DNA of 27,275 bases from Teratosphaeria epicoccoides. Its lineage: Eukaryota; Ascomycota; Dothideomycetes; Mycosphaerellales; Teratosphaeriaceae. The stretch spans positions 1 through 27,275 of the forward strand of contig JADDMT010000244.1 in NCBI GenBank assembly GCA_021401465.1. The letters run 5' to 3'. The notes under the pieces were generated by a model, which saw nothing but the letters and a program-made list of their open reading frames with translations, was not told the origin of the DNA and ran no database searches. The translations under genes were made by a program, and so were the position numbers. Shown here one piece after another: positions 1 to 9,754 of the stretch; within the stretch, counting starts at the first letter, position 1, and every line of letters begins with the position of its first letter.

Positions 1-439
1 GTAGGTCCTAAGTGCTATGAGTCATAGTACCGTCATGGGAGTACTATAAGTCATAGGCATAGTCATAGAAGAAAGGATCTGTCACGTGAGGACAGATCCC
101 CGGATCTGTAGGGTTAGTCTACAGATCTATAGGCTTGCAAGGAAGAAGGGATCTGTCACGTGATGACAGACCCTTAGATCTGTAGGGTTAGTCTACAGAT
201 CTACAGACACGGATCTGTCGGGTCTGTCGACAGATCTAACAGAGCTGCTCTGTCGCTCTCTAGTATATAGGGATGGCTTTAGGACAGGCAGTTAGGAGCT
301 TCGTGCTTAATCTCAATTCAATCCTCTCTTGCTTAGAGGAGAGTCAGTTACAAGGTTAACTGCCATTGTCGATATTCTTCACAGCTCCCGAGTCTAACAC
401 CTAGTCACCTTCCTGCTATTAGCACCTACCCTTATGACA
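1..439 (+). repeat. LTR of element A, cut by the window edge
   Basis: This matches the reverse complement of the 490-bp A LTRs at 2465-2954, 8993-9482 and 26746-27235, so about 50 bases lie left of the window. It ends in CTTATGACA at 439, the usual LTR terminus (TGTCAT...ATGACA). In the sense direction (+ here) a TATA-like TATATAG lies at 264-270. Two copies of a palindromic module with CACGTG cores at 83-88 and 157-162 occupy roughly 75-202. Directly after 439 comes B leader sequence, so this is the 3' LTR of an A element, or a solo LTR, inserted in B. The left target duplication is outside the window. Confidence 0.93.
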
Positions 440-497
440 CCTTCGTAGCAAGTACAGGGCGGAGGCTGCTAACTTAGGCGGGTTTTAATCCGTTACA
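440..497 (-). other. Leader fragment of a further B element (copy 0)
   Basis: These 58 bases are nearly the same as 21706-21763, which lie directly before the other B LTR. In B sense orientation (minus strand) this is the untranslated leader just downstream of the 5' LTR, where the primer-binding site would be. I cannot name a primer tRNA. Its presence left of the LTR at 498 implies that a third B unit once extended leftward and was cut by the A insertion ending at 439. Confidence 0.6.
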
Positions 498-978
498 TGT
501 TAGGCGGCTTTGTAATACCTTCGCTTTACATGCAGATCAAGATATCAGGAAACTACAAGTACGGACTTTAGTTAATCTTTGAAATAGTATGGCGAGCATG
601 CGCGCTAGCCTTGCCAAGTAGCTTAGCTGTCCCTATTTAGTCATGACTATAAAGAACATGTTACAGAACCTTAGGGTAGTAGGAATATACGCGGACACTC
701 TGCGCGTACCGCTCGAAACAGCAGGAGCGCGCTCCTAGCGCGGGTCTTGCTACATTTTCATGCTAGTAGACTAGCACGAGTGTAGTTAGCGCACATGCGT
801 AATAGCCGCGTTATCCGTTCTTGCATTATTCGGTCCCCTTGTAAGTTAACTTAAGGCAGGTACTCTACGCATGTAGTTTAAGTCACTAGCTTAACAGTTG
901 CGGTAGGTAACAGGGGGGCTGTCGAAGGGTATAAAAACCTCGCCGCTTTCCTAAACTTCCTGTTCTAAAACACTAACA
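498..978 (-). repeat. LTR of element B (left)
   Basis: This 481-bp block starts TGTTAGGCGG and ends CACTAACA, giving a TGTTAG/CTAACA terminal inverted repeat. It matches 21764-22244 in the same length, differing mainly by C/T and G/A changes. On its right is a pyrimidine-rich run, which is a polypurine tract on the minus strand. That places it as the 3' LTR of B copy 1, whose sense strand is minus. On its left is B leader, so it also acts as the 5' LTR of a preceding unit. The boundaries rest on the terminal repeat and the flanking signals, because no unshared flank is available to confirm them. Confidence 0.75.
930..936 (+). promoter_or_regulatory. TATA box in LTR-B pointing to the accessory ORF
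   Basis: TATAAAA, preceded by GGG, lies on the + strand 42 bases before the LTR end and about 170 bases before the antisense accessory frame. The same box is kept in the other LTR at 22196-22202 although the surrounding bases have changed. It faces away from gag-pol, so the LTR could fire the antisense gene. Transcription itself is inferred. Confidence 0.5.
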
Positions 979-998
979 TTAACCTCCGCTTCTATTTC
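979..998 (-). other. Polypurine tract of B copy 1
   Basis: The minus strand reads as a purine-rich run (GAAATAGAAGCGGAGG and on) next to the 3' LTR, the normal primer site for plus-strand DNA synthesis in LTR elements. The matching site in copy 2 is at 22245-22264. It supports minus-strand sense for B. From here to 1101 no further feature is seen. Confidence 0.55.
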
Positions 999-1101
999 GC
1001 TTAGCTTGCGCCTTGCCGTGTCTGCGGGTCTAAACTAGAGCTCCTTCTTCTTTAATCAATCAATCAAGATTAATTGACTTATCCTAGTAATAATAGCTTA
1101 T

Positions 1102-2464
1102 GTGCTACAGACTAAGTTCGACACTACTTGCTCTACCCGCGACTGTCACTCATGTCGACAATGCCTTGACAACCTTAGCAGCCAAGCTACATATATCTCT
1201 CCTCTGCGTGTTAGTAAAGCGTCCCCTACCCGCGAGGTATGCGTAGCTTGTACTAACTAAAGCGTAGCCGAGATCTACGTCAGCAGATTTAATGAGAGTA
1301 GTATCTACTACAATTGTGTTAACTATAATAGCAAGCATCAAAAATGCTAAGACCTCCCTAAAGAGGTATATAGTAAGTACAACTAGCTCTGCCGTAACAT
1401 CGATGACTTCTAGAGTACGCGTGATAAGGGGGTTGCTAAAGGTACTCTGACTATGAACAGGCTACAGGCTAAGTACTACGAGGTACTCGCCTACCTGCTT
1501 AGCGCCCTCTCGTGCTTTACCGCGACTACTAACCGTTCTCACGGCAGTGTTCGCTTTAACTCTCTACTAACAGGCGAAAACGTTTGTCTAGGTCTAATCG
1601 CAGACTTAGTCTAGAAGATCTTGAAGGTACTAACCGTTAGGGTTAAGACCTTCGCTATAGTACGCATATAGTACAGGTACACTCTAAGTATGAATGCTAA
1701 CTTTCTCCGCTAGGCTAACGTTAGCGTCGAGAAATATCCGACTAGCTGCTAGTGTTAGTAACTCGGGGCCCTTGCCTCTATTAACAATGACTTTGAGACG
1801 CGGATGATCTATAAGGAGGTTATCAAGCAATTCACTATTCCCGCTACTAAGGCTACGCCCTAGCGCTATACCGAGAGGCAGCCTGCCTCTAAGCCGGTCC
1901 TAAGGACTAAGCCGTAAGTTACTTACTCGAATCCTGTCGCGTGCGTATAGCTAACACATTGTAGCGCCGCCGCTTACGCCGCCTTGACACTACTATCTAA
2001 GAAGAAGAAGAAGGCTAGGGCCAAAATTAAGGTTAGCGACAAGGAAGCCGAACCTTCCCTACTTGCGATCCGTACTACGTCCGCTAAGACGCTAAGGCAC
2101 AAGCCTCTAGGCTAGATCTTTAAGGATAAGGAGTATGACGACGTCTAGGATACTATCGGTCCTAACGTAATCCCTTCGCGCTATAGTGTTACCGTACTAG
2201 TTACGCCTAAGGGAGACACTAAGTCTGATGATGTAGTCAACACTTATGTTAAGAAGCGCAAGATGATCTCGAGGGCTAAGCGCGACAGCCGCAAGCGCGC
2301 CTGAGTCTCTTCGCCTTCTAATGCTAAGGATGAGGTAGTTGTCGCGACTAGGCGCAGTAAGGATGTCGCTAGCTCTCTAGCTACTATAGGCTCTAAAGGC
2401 GAGCTCTCTCGCAACCTACTAAAGAAGAAGATGCTAGCCTCTCTTTATGGCGTTACTACTCCTG
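1102..2464 (+). pseudogene. Antisense Cys-rich accessory ORF of B, copy 1 (broken)
   Basis: One frame can be followed from 1102 to a TGA at 2302-2304 (400 codons) and on past it to the A insertion at 2464. It continues at 9488, as the intact join in copy 2 shows. It lies on the strand opposite gag-pol. The first 85 codons hold paired cysteines (CX2C motifs) like copy 2, but two have become Tyr here. In-frame TAG and TAA stops replace Gln and Trp codons, as expected from RIP. The codon matching the ATG of copy 2 is GTG here, so the true start is uncertain. The short minus-strand frame over 1150-1341 is only its shadow. It was possibly a DNA- or RNA-binding protein; no named family is recognised. 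Confidence 0.6.
2460..2464. repeat. Target site duplication of A (left copy)
   Basis: TCCTG here is repeated at 9483-9487, on either side of the A element. Removing the element and one copy restores sequence matching the uninterrupted B copy 2 near 23729-23760, which proves a clean insertion. Confidence 0.95.
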
Positions 2465-2954
2465 TGTCATAAGGGTAGGTGCCGATAGCAGGAAGGTGAC
2501 TAGGTGTTAGACTCAGGAGCTGTGAAGAATATCGACAATAGCAGTTGACCTTGTAACTGACTCTCCTCTAAGCAAGAGAGGATTGAATTAAGATTAAGCA
2601 CGAAGCTCCTAACTGCCTGTCCTAAAGCCATCCCTATATACTAGAGAGCGACAGAGCAGCTCTGTTAGATCTGTCGACAGACCCGACAGATCCGTGTCTG
2701 TAGATCTGTAGACTAACCCTATAGATCCAAGGGTCTGTCATCACGTGACAGATCCCTTCTTCCTTGTAAGCCCATGGATCTGTAGACTAACCCTACAGAT
2801 CTAGGGATCTGTCCTCACGTGACAGATCCTTTCTTCTATAACTATGCCTATGACTTATAGTACTCCTATGATGGTACTATGACTCATAGCACTTAGGACC
2901 TACATGATCCTGTATCCTATAGTACTCTAGACAGTACTCCTGACACTTATGATA
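2465..2954 (-). repeat. 3' LTR of element A
   Basis: The LTR is 490 bp, starting TGTCATAAGG and ending in TGATA, a mutated form of the TGACA seen in the partners. Differences from the 5' LTR at 8993-9482 are nearly all transitions. On its right is the pyrimidine run that is the polypurine tract on the sense strand. Confidence 0.95.
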
Positions 2955-2967
2955 CTATCCCCCTCTT
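2955..2967 (-). other. Polypurine tract of element A
   Basis: The minus strand reads AAGAGGGGGATAG directly before the 3' LTR. The same string follows the A LTR at 27236. It fixes the sense strand of A as minus. Confidence 0.85.
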
Positions 2968-3033
2968 AGTCTAGCTCGTCCCTAAGCTACCTCATTAGTG
3001 CGGGGTTTCTCTAGTTTCTTCTTTCAAACTGTG

Positions 3034-3723
3034 ATGCCTTCTCTTTCTACATTACTGCCTTGTGTCATTCTAGACACTGACGCCCCTTTAACGCAGAAAC
3101 GCAAACGCCGCGCGAATCGAATCTATCGTCAGGGCCAGGACAGCATGAAGTCCTGTACTCGGTGTCAAGAGCTAAAGCTCGTCTGTCGGGTACACATTTC
3201 CTTGGGGAAATGTTCGCAATGTCACTTTAGCAACTGTCGGAGTTGCGACGCGAAGGTGACAGAGGTCGAATAGAAGAAGTTAGGCGATTAGCGGAAAAGA
3301 CTAATTGCTAATCTCGATCGTGCGAAGGTAGTCCTAGCCGAAGCTTCGCAGAAGATGCTAGAGGCGCATGCGAAGGAGATGCGTCTTCGAAAACAGTTAG
3401 ACGTAGTCGACCGGGAGGTCGAAGATGGTCGCGCTCTCGAGGAGCGCGAGATCAGGGAGGAGGAGGCCGAGGAACAAGCTCTTGCGTAGGCCGGGTTTCT
3501 TCTTGACCTAGATCCTTCCGCGGGTCTCGCTCTTAGTCCTACGACATGGAGCGTAATGGAGGGTTTCGCTAACTCCTCATATTAGGGTTTCCTGGATGGC
3601 GTGATAGCCGAGCCGGTCGACGGCGTCCCGCAGGAGTCTAGTCGTGGCTTAGGATCTTCTTCCTAGGTTCGTTCCTTTCTCGAAACTTCGTATCTTTTGC
3701 TGACAGTTTCGCAGGTGTTCTAG
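3034..3723 (+). pseudogene. Antisense Zn(II)2Cys6-like / coiled-coil accessory ORF of A
   Basis: This frame lies between the pol end and the 3' LTR, on the strand opposite gag-pol. I chose the ATG at 3034 rather than the GTG at 2998. A basic stretch near residues 25-33 precedes cysteines at 41, 44, 51, 60, 63 and 71, that is CX2CX6CX8CX2CX7C, which fits the fungal Zn(II)2Cys6 pattern. After a TAG at 3271 the frame runs on with a charged, Glu/Arg/Lys-rich stretch (about 3290-3486) typical of a coiled coil. Further TAGs sit at 3289, 3487, 3583, 3664 and 3721. The 3' end overlaps the chromodomain end of pol by about 75 bases. Similar small Cys-rich proteins are common around fungal gypsy elements. 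Function unknown; DNA binding is inferred. Confidence 0.65.
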
Positions 3724-6700
3724 GGGTTCCTAGGTGTTCTCAGTACTCCCATATCCTTCCCATTTTACTAAGTACTGTCGCTGTCCGTCCCGCTAGCGAG
3801 TGTCGATAATCCTTTCGACAGAGTACTCTAGTTCTTCTACTTCAGGGTCGAGTGGTAAGGGTTCTGATTGTAGTGCGGCGTCTGGCGCTGCTTGTTCTAG
3901 CAGAGAGACATAGAACACAGGGTGTATTCTCATCTGCTCGGGTAGCTGTAATTCAAAATTGACTGGTCCTGTCTTAGCCTTGATCCTGAATGGTCCTAGT
4001 TTTACAGCGTCTAGTTTTTTACTCGGTTTGTCCGATTTGATGTGACGGCAGAGGAGATACACCTTGTCCCCCTCCTTTAGAATTAGTCCCTTAATTCTCT
4101 TACGATTCGCGTACCGTGCCATGTTCTGCTAATAGAACTGCAGGTCGAGTCGTGCTTCTGTTTGCAGTCGGCGTAGATGTTCTACTCGTCCGAGTGCTGC
4201 TAGGTTCGGATCACTAGCTAAGACGTCTAGAATGTCTTCTATAGCTGATCCATACGCCATCTGAAATAGCGAGAGTCCTGTCGACTCTGCCGGCGTACTA
4301 TTATACGCGAGCTGTGCCATTAGCAACAACTCTACCTAGTTGTTCTGGTCCCTATTAACATAGGATCGAAGGTACTGTTCTAACGTCTGATTTAGGCGTT
4401 CTGTCTGTCTATCTGTCTAAGGGTAGAAGGAAGTACTTAATCGATGTTTGACCTGGAATTGTCTCATTAGGGCTCTCTAGAAGTTGGAGGTAAACACGGA
4501 TCCTCGATCTATTACTAGGTCCTGTAGCATGCCGTGTAATGCCACTACCCATTTGATGAAGACATGCGCGATATCTTTAGTCTTGAAGTCTTCGCGGTAA
4601 GGGATAAATTTCCCGAACTTAGTGAATCGGTCGACTACTACCATGATCCCGTCGAAGAACTCATTAGTCGCGGGTTCTCTCGACTAAGGTAGTTTGACGA
4701 TAAAATCCATAGCGAGCGATTCCTATGGCCGTTAAGGTACCTTTAGTAGTCGTAGTAGCCTATACGGTCTGTGACGGTCGTGCTTACTTCGTCGGCAAGT
4801 CACACATCGACGGACGTAGTCCTCGATTGCCTTGCTCATCCTAGGGAAGTAATATTCTTGTCGGAGAATTTGCTTCATTTTAGACACTCCCGGGTGTCCT
4901 GCCTGAGGTACGTCGTGTCGGAGGCGTAGTAGTTCCGATCGTAAAGACGTTAGCATGTATACTAATCCTTGAAACAGAAGGATTCCGTCTTCGTCTTCCT
5001 AATCCTCCTGTCCATCAATGTCGTCGCGGACAGCGAGTGCGGTTAGGTCATGGATTAGGGCGTTCTTCAGGTCGTCCTGAAACCTACTAGTCCATGTAAC
5101 AGTCGTGGCCGCGAGTCGGTTGACTCCTAGCGTGCCATCGCTATTTTCCTAGAGAACAGCATGTTTCTCCCGCTTCACGCCCTTCATGTAGTCCGTCTGG
5201 CGGCTAAGTGCATCGGCGCGTGCGTTGTCGGTCCCCTTGCGATAGACGATCTTGCAGTTAAAACTAGAGAGCTCCTCGCTCTACCGAACCTGTCGTCAGT
5301 TTAACTCTTTCGTCGTTGTGAAGTATCGCAAGTTCTCATGGTCTGTGTAGACCGTGACCTAGTGCTTAGAACCTTCTAAGTAGACCCGCCAGGCCTTGTA
5401 GGCGTCTACTATGGCTAGAAGTTCTTTGTCGTAGACGTCATATCGGAGTTCCGGTCTAGACAATTTCCTCGAGTAGTAGGCGACTAGCTGTAGTCGTCTA
5501 CTCGGTCCTAGTTAACTCAAGCATGCCCCGAGTGCTACGTCGGAGGCATCTGTTTCGACTGTAATAGGCTTATCCGGGTCGAACACAAGTAAGATTAGCT
5601 GATCTGTAAATCGTCGCTTGAGTTCCTTGAAGGCATTCCGTTAGGCGTCGTCCTATACGAATAGTGTATCCTTCGTCGTAAGAGTTGTAAGTAGTGCTAT
5701 GATCTTCGAATAGTTTGCTACAAATCTCCTATAGAAGTTGGCGAATCTAAGGAAGGACTGTACTTCCTTAACATTAGTCGGCGTAGGCTACTCTTTTACG
5801 ACCTAGACTTTCTTGGTGTCCATCTTGATTCCATTCCATGCTACTACGTAGCTAAGGAATTGTACTTCCTGCTTATGAAACTCGCTCTTCTGCGGCTTAA
5901 CCTTTAGTCGGTAGTCCTAGAGTTTCTGAAGTACCTTGCGTACGTGAGTCCTATGTTCTTCGATCGTCCGGGAATAGACGAGGATGTCGTCTAGGTATAT
6001 AACCACAAAGACGTCGAGGTACTCTCGTAGCACATTGTTAATAAATGCCTGCTATGTAGCCAGGGCGTTTGTCAACCTAAATAGCATGACTATGTACTCG
6101 TAGTGCCCGAACCTAGTTCGGAACGCGGTCTTCTATTCTTCGCCTTCCTTAATTCGAATTCGATTATACGCTCCGGGTATGTCGAACTTCGAGAACTACA
6201 TTGCTCCTTGCAGGCGGTCCTGCAATTCCGAGAGCAAAGGAAGCGGATAACTATTCTTTATCGTGATGTCGTTTAATCCACGATAATCTACGCAGAGTCG
6301 CTAGTCATCTTCCCCCTTAGGCACAAACAGGATCGGATATCCGGCCGGGGACTGCGACTCGCGAATGAAGCCTTTCCGGAGGTTGTCTTCTAGGTATTTC
6401 CGGAGAATCTCTAGTTTCGCTGCTAATAACGGGCGAACTGATTGCTTCGTCAGTGTCTTGCTAGGGAGTAAGGGTATCCCGTGGTCCTACTCCTAGTGTT
6501 CTGGCAGAGCTTCTTGGTCGGGTTCTTCCTCAAAAAGAGTAGCGAACTCTTTATACTCATCGGGAACTGTAAATTCGACCCTGACTTCCGATTGCGTTGC
6601 TTTGACCTATAGGACGTGCACTTCCTGTTCTGGATCCTTAATGGCGGCTACTATCTCGCTTGAAGTCATAGCACATATTTCGATCTTGCCTAGTACGTCG

Positions 6701-7185
6701 TGCACTACAGGTAGAGGTATCGATCTTGAGAGTTCTGGGAACTAGATCCTCTTATTCTTCCAGTCAATATAGGGGTTAGCGTTCCTTAGCCATAGCAACC
6801 CTAGTACTACATCCGAGCCTAGCGACTCCGTGATGTCGAACTAGAGCATCTCTTAGTAGCGTCCTATCCGCAGAGGCATCATCTTAGTCTCCTCGTCAAC
6901 TATTCCTTGGTTGTACGTGACTGGCTTTCTATCGATCGCTTGTAGCGAGAAAGCATTCGTTTTTGCCTGTAGCTTTATCCTAGCTGTCCTGGCGAACTTG
7001 GGCGTCATGAAGATTCCAGTACATCCTGAATCTATTAAGGCCCTAGCTAGCGTCTCGTCGATGTGCAACCATACTCTAAGGTTGTTCGCGTATCTGGCGC
7101 CGATCGCGGCACATCGTTGCAGCCCTATCTGGTCCGTCCGTGGGTCTAATTTCGGCGGACCTCGTCGTTTCCCGAATAACTGTCT
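3649..7185 (-). pseudogene. pol: pol of element A: protease, RT, RNase H, integrase, chromodomain
   Basis: A single frame holds from 7185 to a TAA at 3649-3651 with no indel. Protease has the Asp-Ser-Gly triad at 7032-7024. RT shows YLDD at 5997-5986. RNase H follows to about 5200, ending in the usual ADALSR-type motif. The integrase has an HHCC zinc finger at about 4920-4785 and the catalytic triad Asp 4707, Asp 4509, Glu 4401, with exactly 35 residues between the last two. The C-terminus has a chromodomain at about 3812-3670 (YLVKWEGY). Many in-frame stops, mostly TAG, sit at conserved Trp and Gln positions, for example in the HPQTDGQTE integrase motif where His and Gln became Tyr and stop. 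The frame is -1 relative to gag. Confidence 0.93.
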
Positions 7186-8933
7186 TCACGGACTAGTTCA
7201 GGGATCGTGCGGTCTCGGCTTCTTCTGTAAGCGTTACCGTTTTCTGGCCTAAGAGATCGTTCGCGTTCTTAGCCTTGCTGTTCCTGCGCGTTCCTTGCGT
7301 ACTCTATCTTTAAATGATAGACTCGGAGTCGTAGCGCTCGTGGAATCTGAATACCTTCGTAGGTTAGGTAGCCTCCCTAGGGCGTGAACTCTACCCCGAA
7401 CGGTACAATTTCTTGGACAACTTTCTGATGCGCGTGAGGTTAAGCTACGACCGGTAGTCTCCTTAGGTGTCGTCGCATACAGTCGGCTAGTTCGTCATAC
7501 TGAAGCTAGTCGACGTGTTGTACTCTATTAATCCATGGGCAAGCCTGAGCCTACTAGTTCTATATGATCCGGATAATGTCGAGTCTGATGTCATGTAGCG
7601 GCATGGCCTATCGCTCTATGCTCTCGTCTTCCTCGGAATCAGGAATGACGGCTTCGACAAGCTCGTAGTTGTCGTCCGAACCTTCTTCTTCTTCTTCTAG
7701 TTCCTGTTCTCTCAGGACTGTCGTACTAGAAGGTGTACCCCTTAGCGCATAGATCGACTATGCCTTGTTTCGGCTAGGGTACCATCCGGAACCATCTTTA
7801 TCACTCTTGTGAATTCGACAATCGTCGTCGTAGCACGCAGTCTAAGTAAGTGCGGCATGGTCCGGTTCTCGAGTAGCGGCGACCTTTTGCTTAGGTGCCG
7901 TCGTTGTCGCGCGAGCCTGCTCTATCCTAGGCAGCTCTTGTCGTTGCTTCTTAGCAAAACATTCGCGGGAAAAGTGTCCTTTCTTTCCGCAGTTGTGGCA
8001 CTCGAGATTACTCTTGTCGAATGGCTTCTTCAGACCATTCTAGGGAGGAGAGCCCTTCCGCGGCTTTCCTCGGGGTCTATTCCTCGGACGCCCCTTAGTC
8101 GCATCTAACTCCATAGGTTGGAGACTGTAGTAATCGCTTCGCCATTTCGGTGCTAATCGTTAGACCTTATGGTTAGCCTGCGCCAGCTTGCGATTTCCAT
8201 GTTGTCGTTCTTGCTGTCGTTCCTAGATGCGATTATCGATTCTAATCGCGAGATCGCTCATTTCCTTGAGTGTCGTTAGCCGATCTCCTCGGGCAATTTC
8301 ATCTTTAACCGTCTCCTTTAGTCCCTGGTAGAACTGAGCGGCTAAAGCGTTATCATTCTAGTCGACTCGAGCAGAGAGGGTCTGAAAGTCCGCGCGGTAC
8401 TTCGTGGCGGAACCCTTCTGCTAGATTCCTAGGAGAGCTCTTTCGGCCTCTTGTTACTCATTACCGAGCCTGAACGCTTCGCGTAATGCCTTAAACAAAG
8501 ACTTGTCTGAGTTAAGAATCTCCCTAGTCGTCGTCTTCCTGGCTTCGGCGCTGCTGACGTGATCCAGATAATCCGTTAGATGAGGCTAGATAAACTCGAA
8601 CGCCGGTCCCTTCAGGTAAGAGACAATGTACATCATTCGCTTATGATGTGTCGTAAACTGTTCCGTATCCACGTTAAATGCTAACTAGCATTGTAGGATA
8701 AACATCTCGACTTGAGATCGTTGTCCTGTGAACTCTGTAGGGCTTCCTATCTTGAAGCCGTTGTTGCCGTGTCTATTCCCGGTAGTTGAACCTGCGACGG
8801 ATGCTAGAGCCATCTCGCTAAGGTGAATGGATTCGAGCTACTACGTGATTTAAGGTATAGCGGCAACTTGTTCTCGTGGTGTCAGTTGACTGTCGCTAGA
8901 GCTTGAACTGACAGTTAAAGAACTACTTGACAT
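7047..8933 (-). pseudogene. gag: gag of element A (capsid, nucleocapsid)
   Basis: The ATG at 8933 starts a frame that can be followed to at least 7047; an internal ATG lies 40 codons downstream at 8813. The capsid-like N-terminal two thirds show the usual gypsy Gag pattern of hydrophobic and charged segments. A CCHC zinc knuckle, CX2CX4HX4C, is fully preserved at about residues 312-325 (8000-7959). In-frame stops are mainly TAG from Gln or Trp. The frame overlaps the start of pol, which lies in the -1 frame, so Gag-Pol was probably made by frameshifting near 7173-7167. Gag would assemble the cytoplasmic virus-like particle. Plus-strand frames at 6911-7252 and 7809-8108 are shadows. Confidence 0.9.
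7131..7173 (-). promoter_or_regulatory. Candidate -1 frameshift site of element A
   Basis: On the minus strand GGGAAAC occupies 7173-7167 and is phased G GGA AAC in the gag frame, the XXXYYYZ form of -1 slippery sites. Slipping moves the ribosome exactly into the pol frame. After a 5-base spacer, GGTCCG (7161-7156) can pair with CGGACC (7136-7131), a possible stimulatory stem with a 19-base loop. Whether it works cannot be told from sequence. Confidence 0.6.
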
Positions 8934-8992
8934 AGGCGTATGTCAAGCGCTCGCCGAGTCTCCTGATGCTTCCCTAGAAGTGGTGCTCAAAA
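8934..8992 (-). other. Leader and presumed primer-binding site of element A
   Basis: These 59 bases lie between the 5' LTR and the gag ATG. On the sense strand the first bases are TTTTGAGCACCACTTC. A primer-binding site is expected here, but I cannot match it to a named tRNA. Confidence 0.5.
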
Positions 8993-9482
8993 TGTCATAA
9001 GGGTAGGTGCCGATAGCAGGAAGGTGACCAGGTGTTAGACTCAGGAGCTATGAAGAATATCGACAATAGTAGTTAACCTTGTAACTGACTCTCCTCTAAG
9101 CAAGAGAGGATTGAATTAAGATTAAGCACGAAGCTCCTAACTGCCTGTCCTAAAGCCATCCCTATATACTAGAGAGCGACAGAGCAGCTCTGTTAGATCT
9201 GTCGACAGACCCGACAGATCTGTGTCTGTAGATCTGTAGACTAACCCTACAGATCCAAGGGTCTGTCATCACGTGATAGATCCCTTCTTCCTTGTAAGCC
9301 CATGGATCTATAGACTAACCCTACAGATCCGGGGATCTGTCCTCACGTGACAGATCCTTTCTTCTATGACTATGCCTATGACTTATAGTACTCCCATGAC
9401 GGTACTATGACTCATAGCACTTAGGACCCACATGATCCTGTATCCTACAGTACTCCGGATAGTACTCCTGACACTCATGACA
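8993..9482 (-). repeat. 5' LTR of element A
   Basis: The LTR is 490 bp, TGTCAT...ATGACA, and carries the promoter for gag-pol on the minus strand with a TATATAG-like box and two CACGTG palindrome modules. The partner LTR at 2465 differs almost only by transitions. Confidence 0.95.
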
Positions 9483-9487
9483 TCCTG
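9483..9487. repeat. Target site duplication of A (right copy)
   Basis: TCCTG matches 2460-2464. B copy 1 resumes immediately to the right. Confidence 0.95.
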
Positions 9488-9754
9488 TTACTCATGGTCG
9501 CTTTGGGGTATTTAGTAGACCCCGTGTAGGTAGGTAGTCCCTAGCGGACTGCAACAAGAAAGACTCTTCTACTTCGGGTTTAGTCAGGAAGCCCTTAACT
9601 AGTAGTTACTAAGTATTAGCTACAAAGCTAATCCGAGCATGTCTCTTATTCTCCTTAGGTTTTTTTTCTAGGTGTGCCTTTAGGCATTAATAATGTATAA
9701 GTAGGGCGTTTGCTTCTTGTTATTACTTTGCGCGTTATGCGCTATATACATGTG
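9488..9754. other. B copy 1: end of accessory ORF and spacer before pol stop
   Basis: This continues the B sequence cut at 2464 and matches 23730-23995 in copy 2. The first part extends the antisense frame to a TAG (about position 9530). The rest, between two convergent ORFs, shows nothing I can name and probably holds both 3' ends. Confidence 0.6.

Larger units (their letters stand above)
2465..9482 (-). mobile_element. Complete Ty3/gypsy chromovirus, element A
   Basis: This 7018-bp element has two 490-bp LTRs, a polypurine tract, gag, pol and a target duplication. Sense is the minus strand: 5' LTR 8993-9482, leader 8934-8992, gag from 8933, pol to 3649, 3' LTR 2465-2954. Domain order protease, RT, RNase H, integrase, chromodomain is that of Ty3/gypsy chromoviruses. 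It also carries an opposite-strand accessory ORF (3034-3723). The pol frame shows no indels between protease and chromodomain, only stops and substitutions, so decay is by RIP-type point mutation. It is the least damaged element in the window and probably the youngest insertion. Confidence 0.95.

Noticed and set aside
75..202. CRISPR-like array in the A LTR
   Set aside because: There are only two long modules, no spacers of constant length, and the same block recurs in every A LTR.
1150..1341. Minus-strand frame (and its partner at 22416-22616) as a gene
   Set aside because: It is the antisense shadow of the longer Cys-rich + frame, which is 400 codons in both copies.
3034..3273. A host Zn(II)2Cys6 transcription factor gene
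   Set aside because: It lies inside the A element with LTRs and target duplication outside it, so it belongs to the element.
3271..3723. TAG reassigned to an amino acid, since nearly every frame is rich in TAG
   Set aside because: TAA and TGA also occur at conserved positions, the sequence is all repeats, and CAG/TGG to TAG is what RIP yields at CA and TG sites.
6911..7252. Plus-strand frames at 6911-7252 and 7809-8108
   Set aside because: They lie opposite protease and gag of element A, whose motifs are plain on the minus strand.
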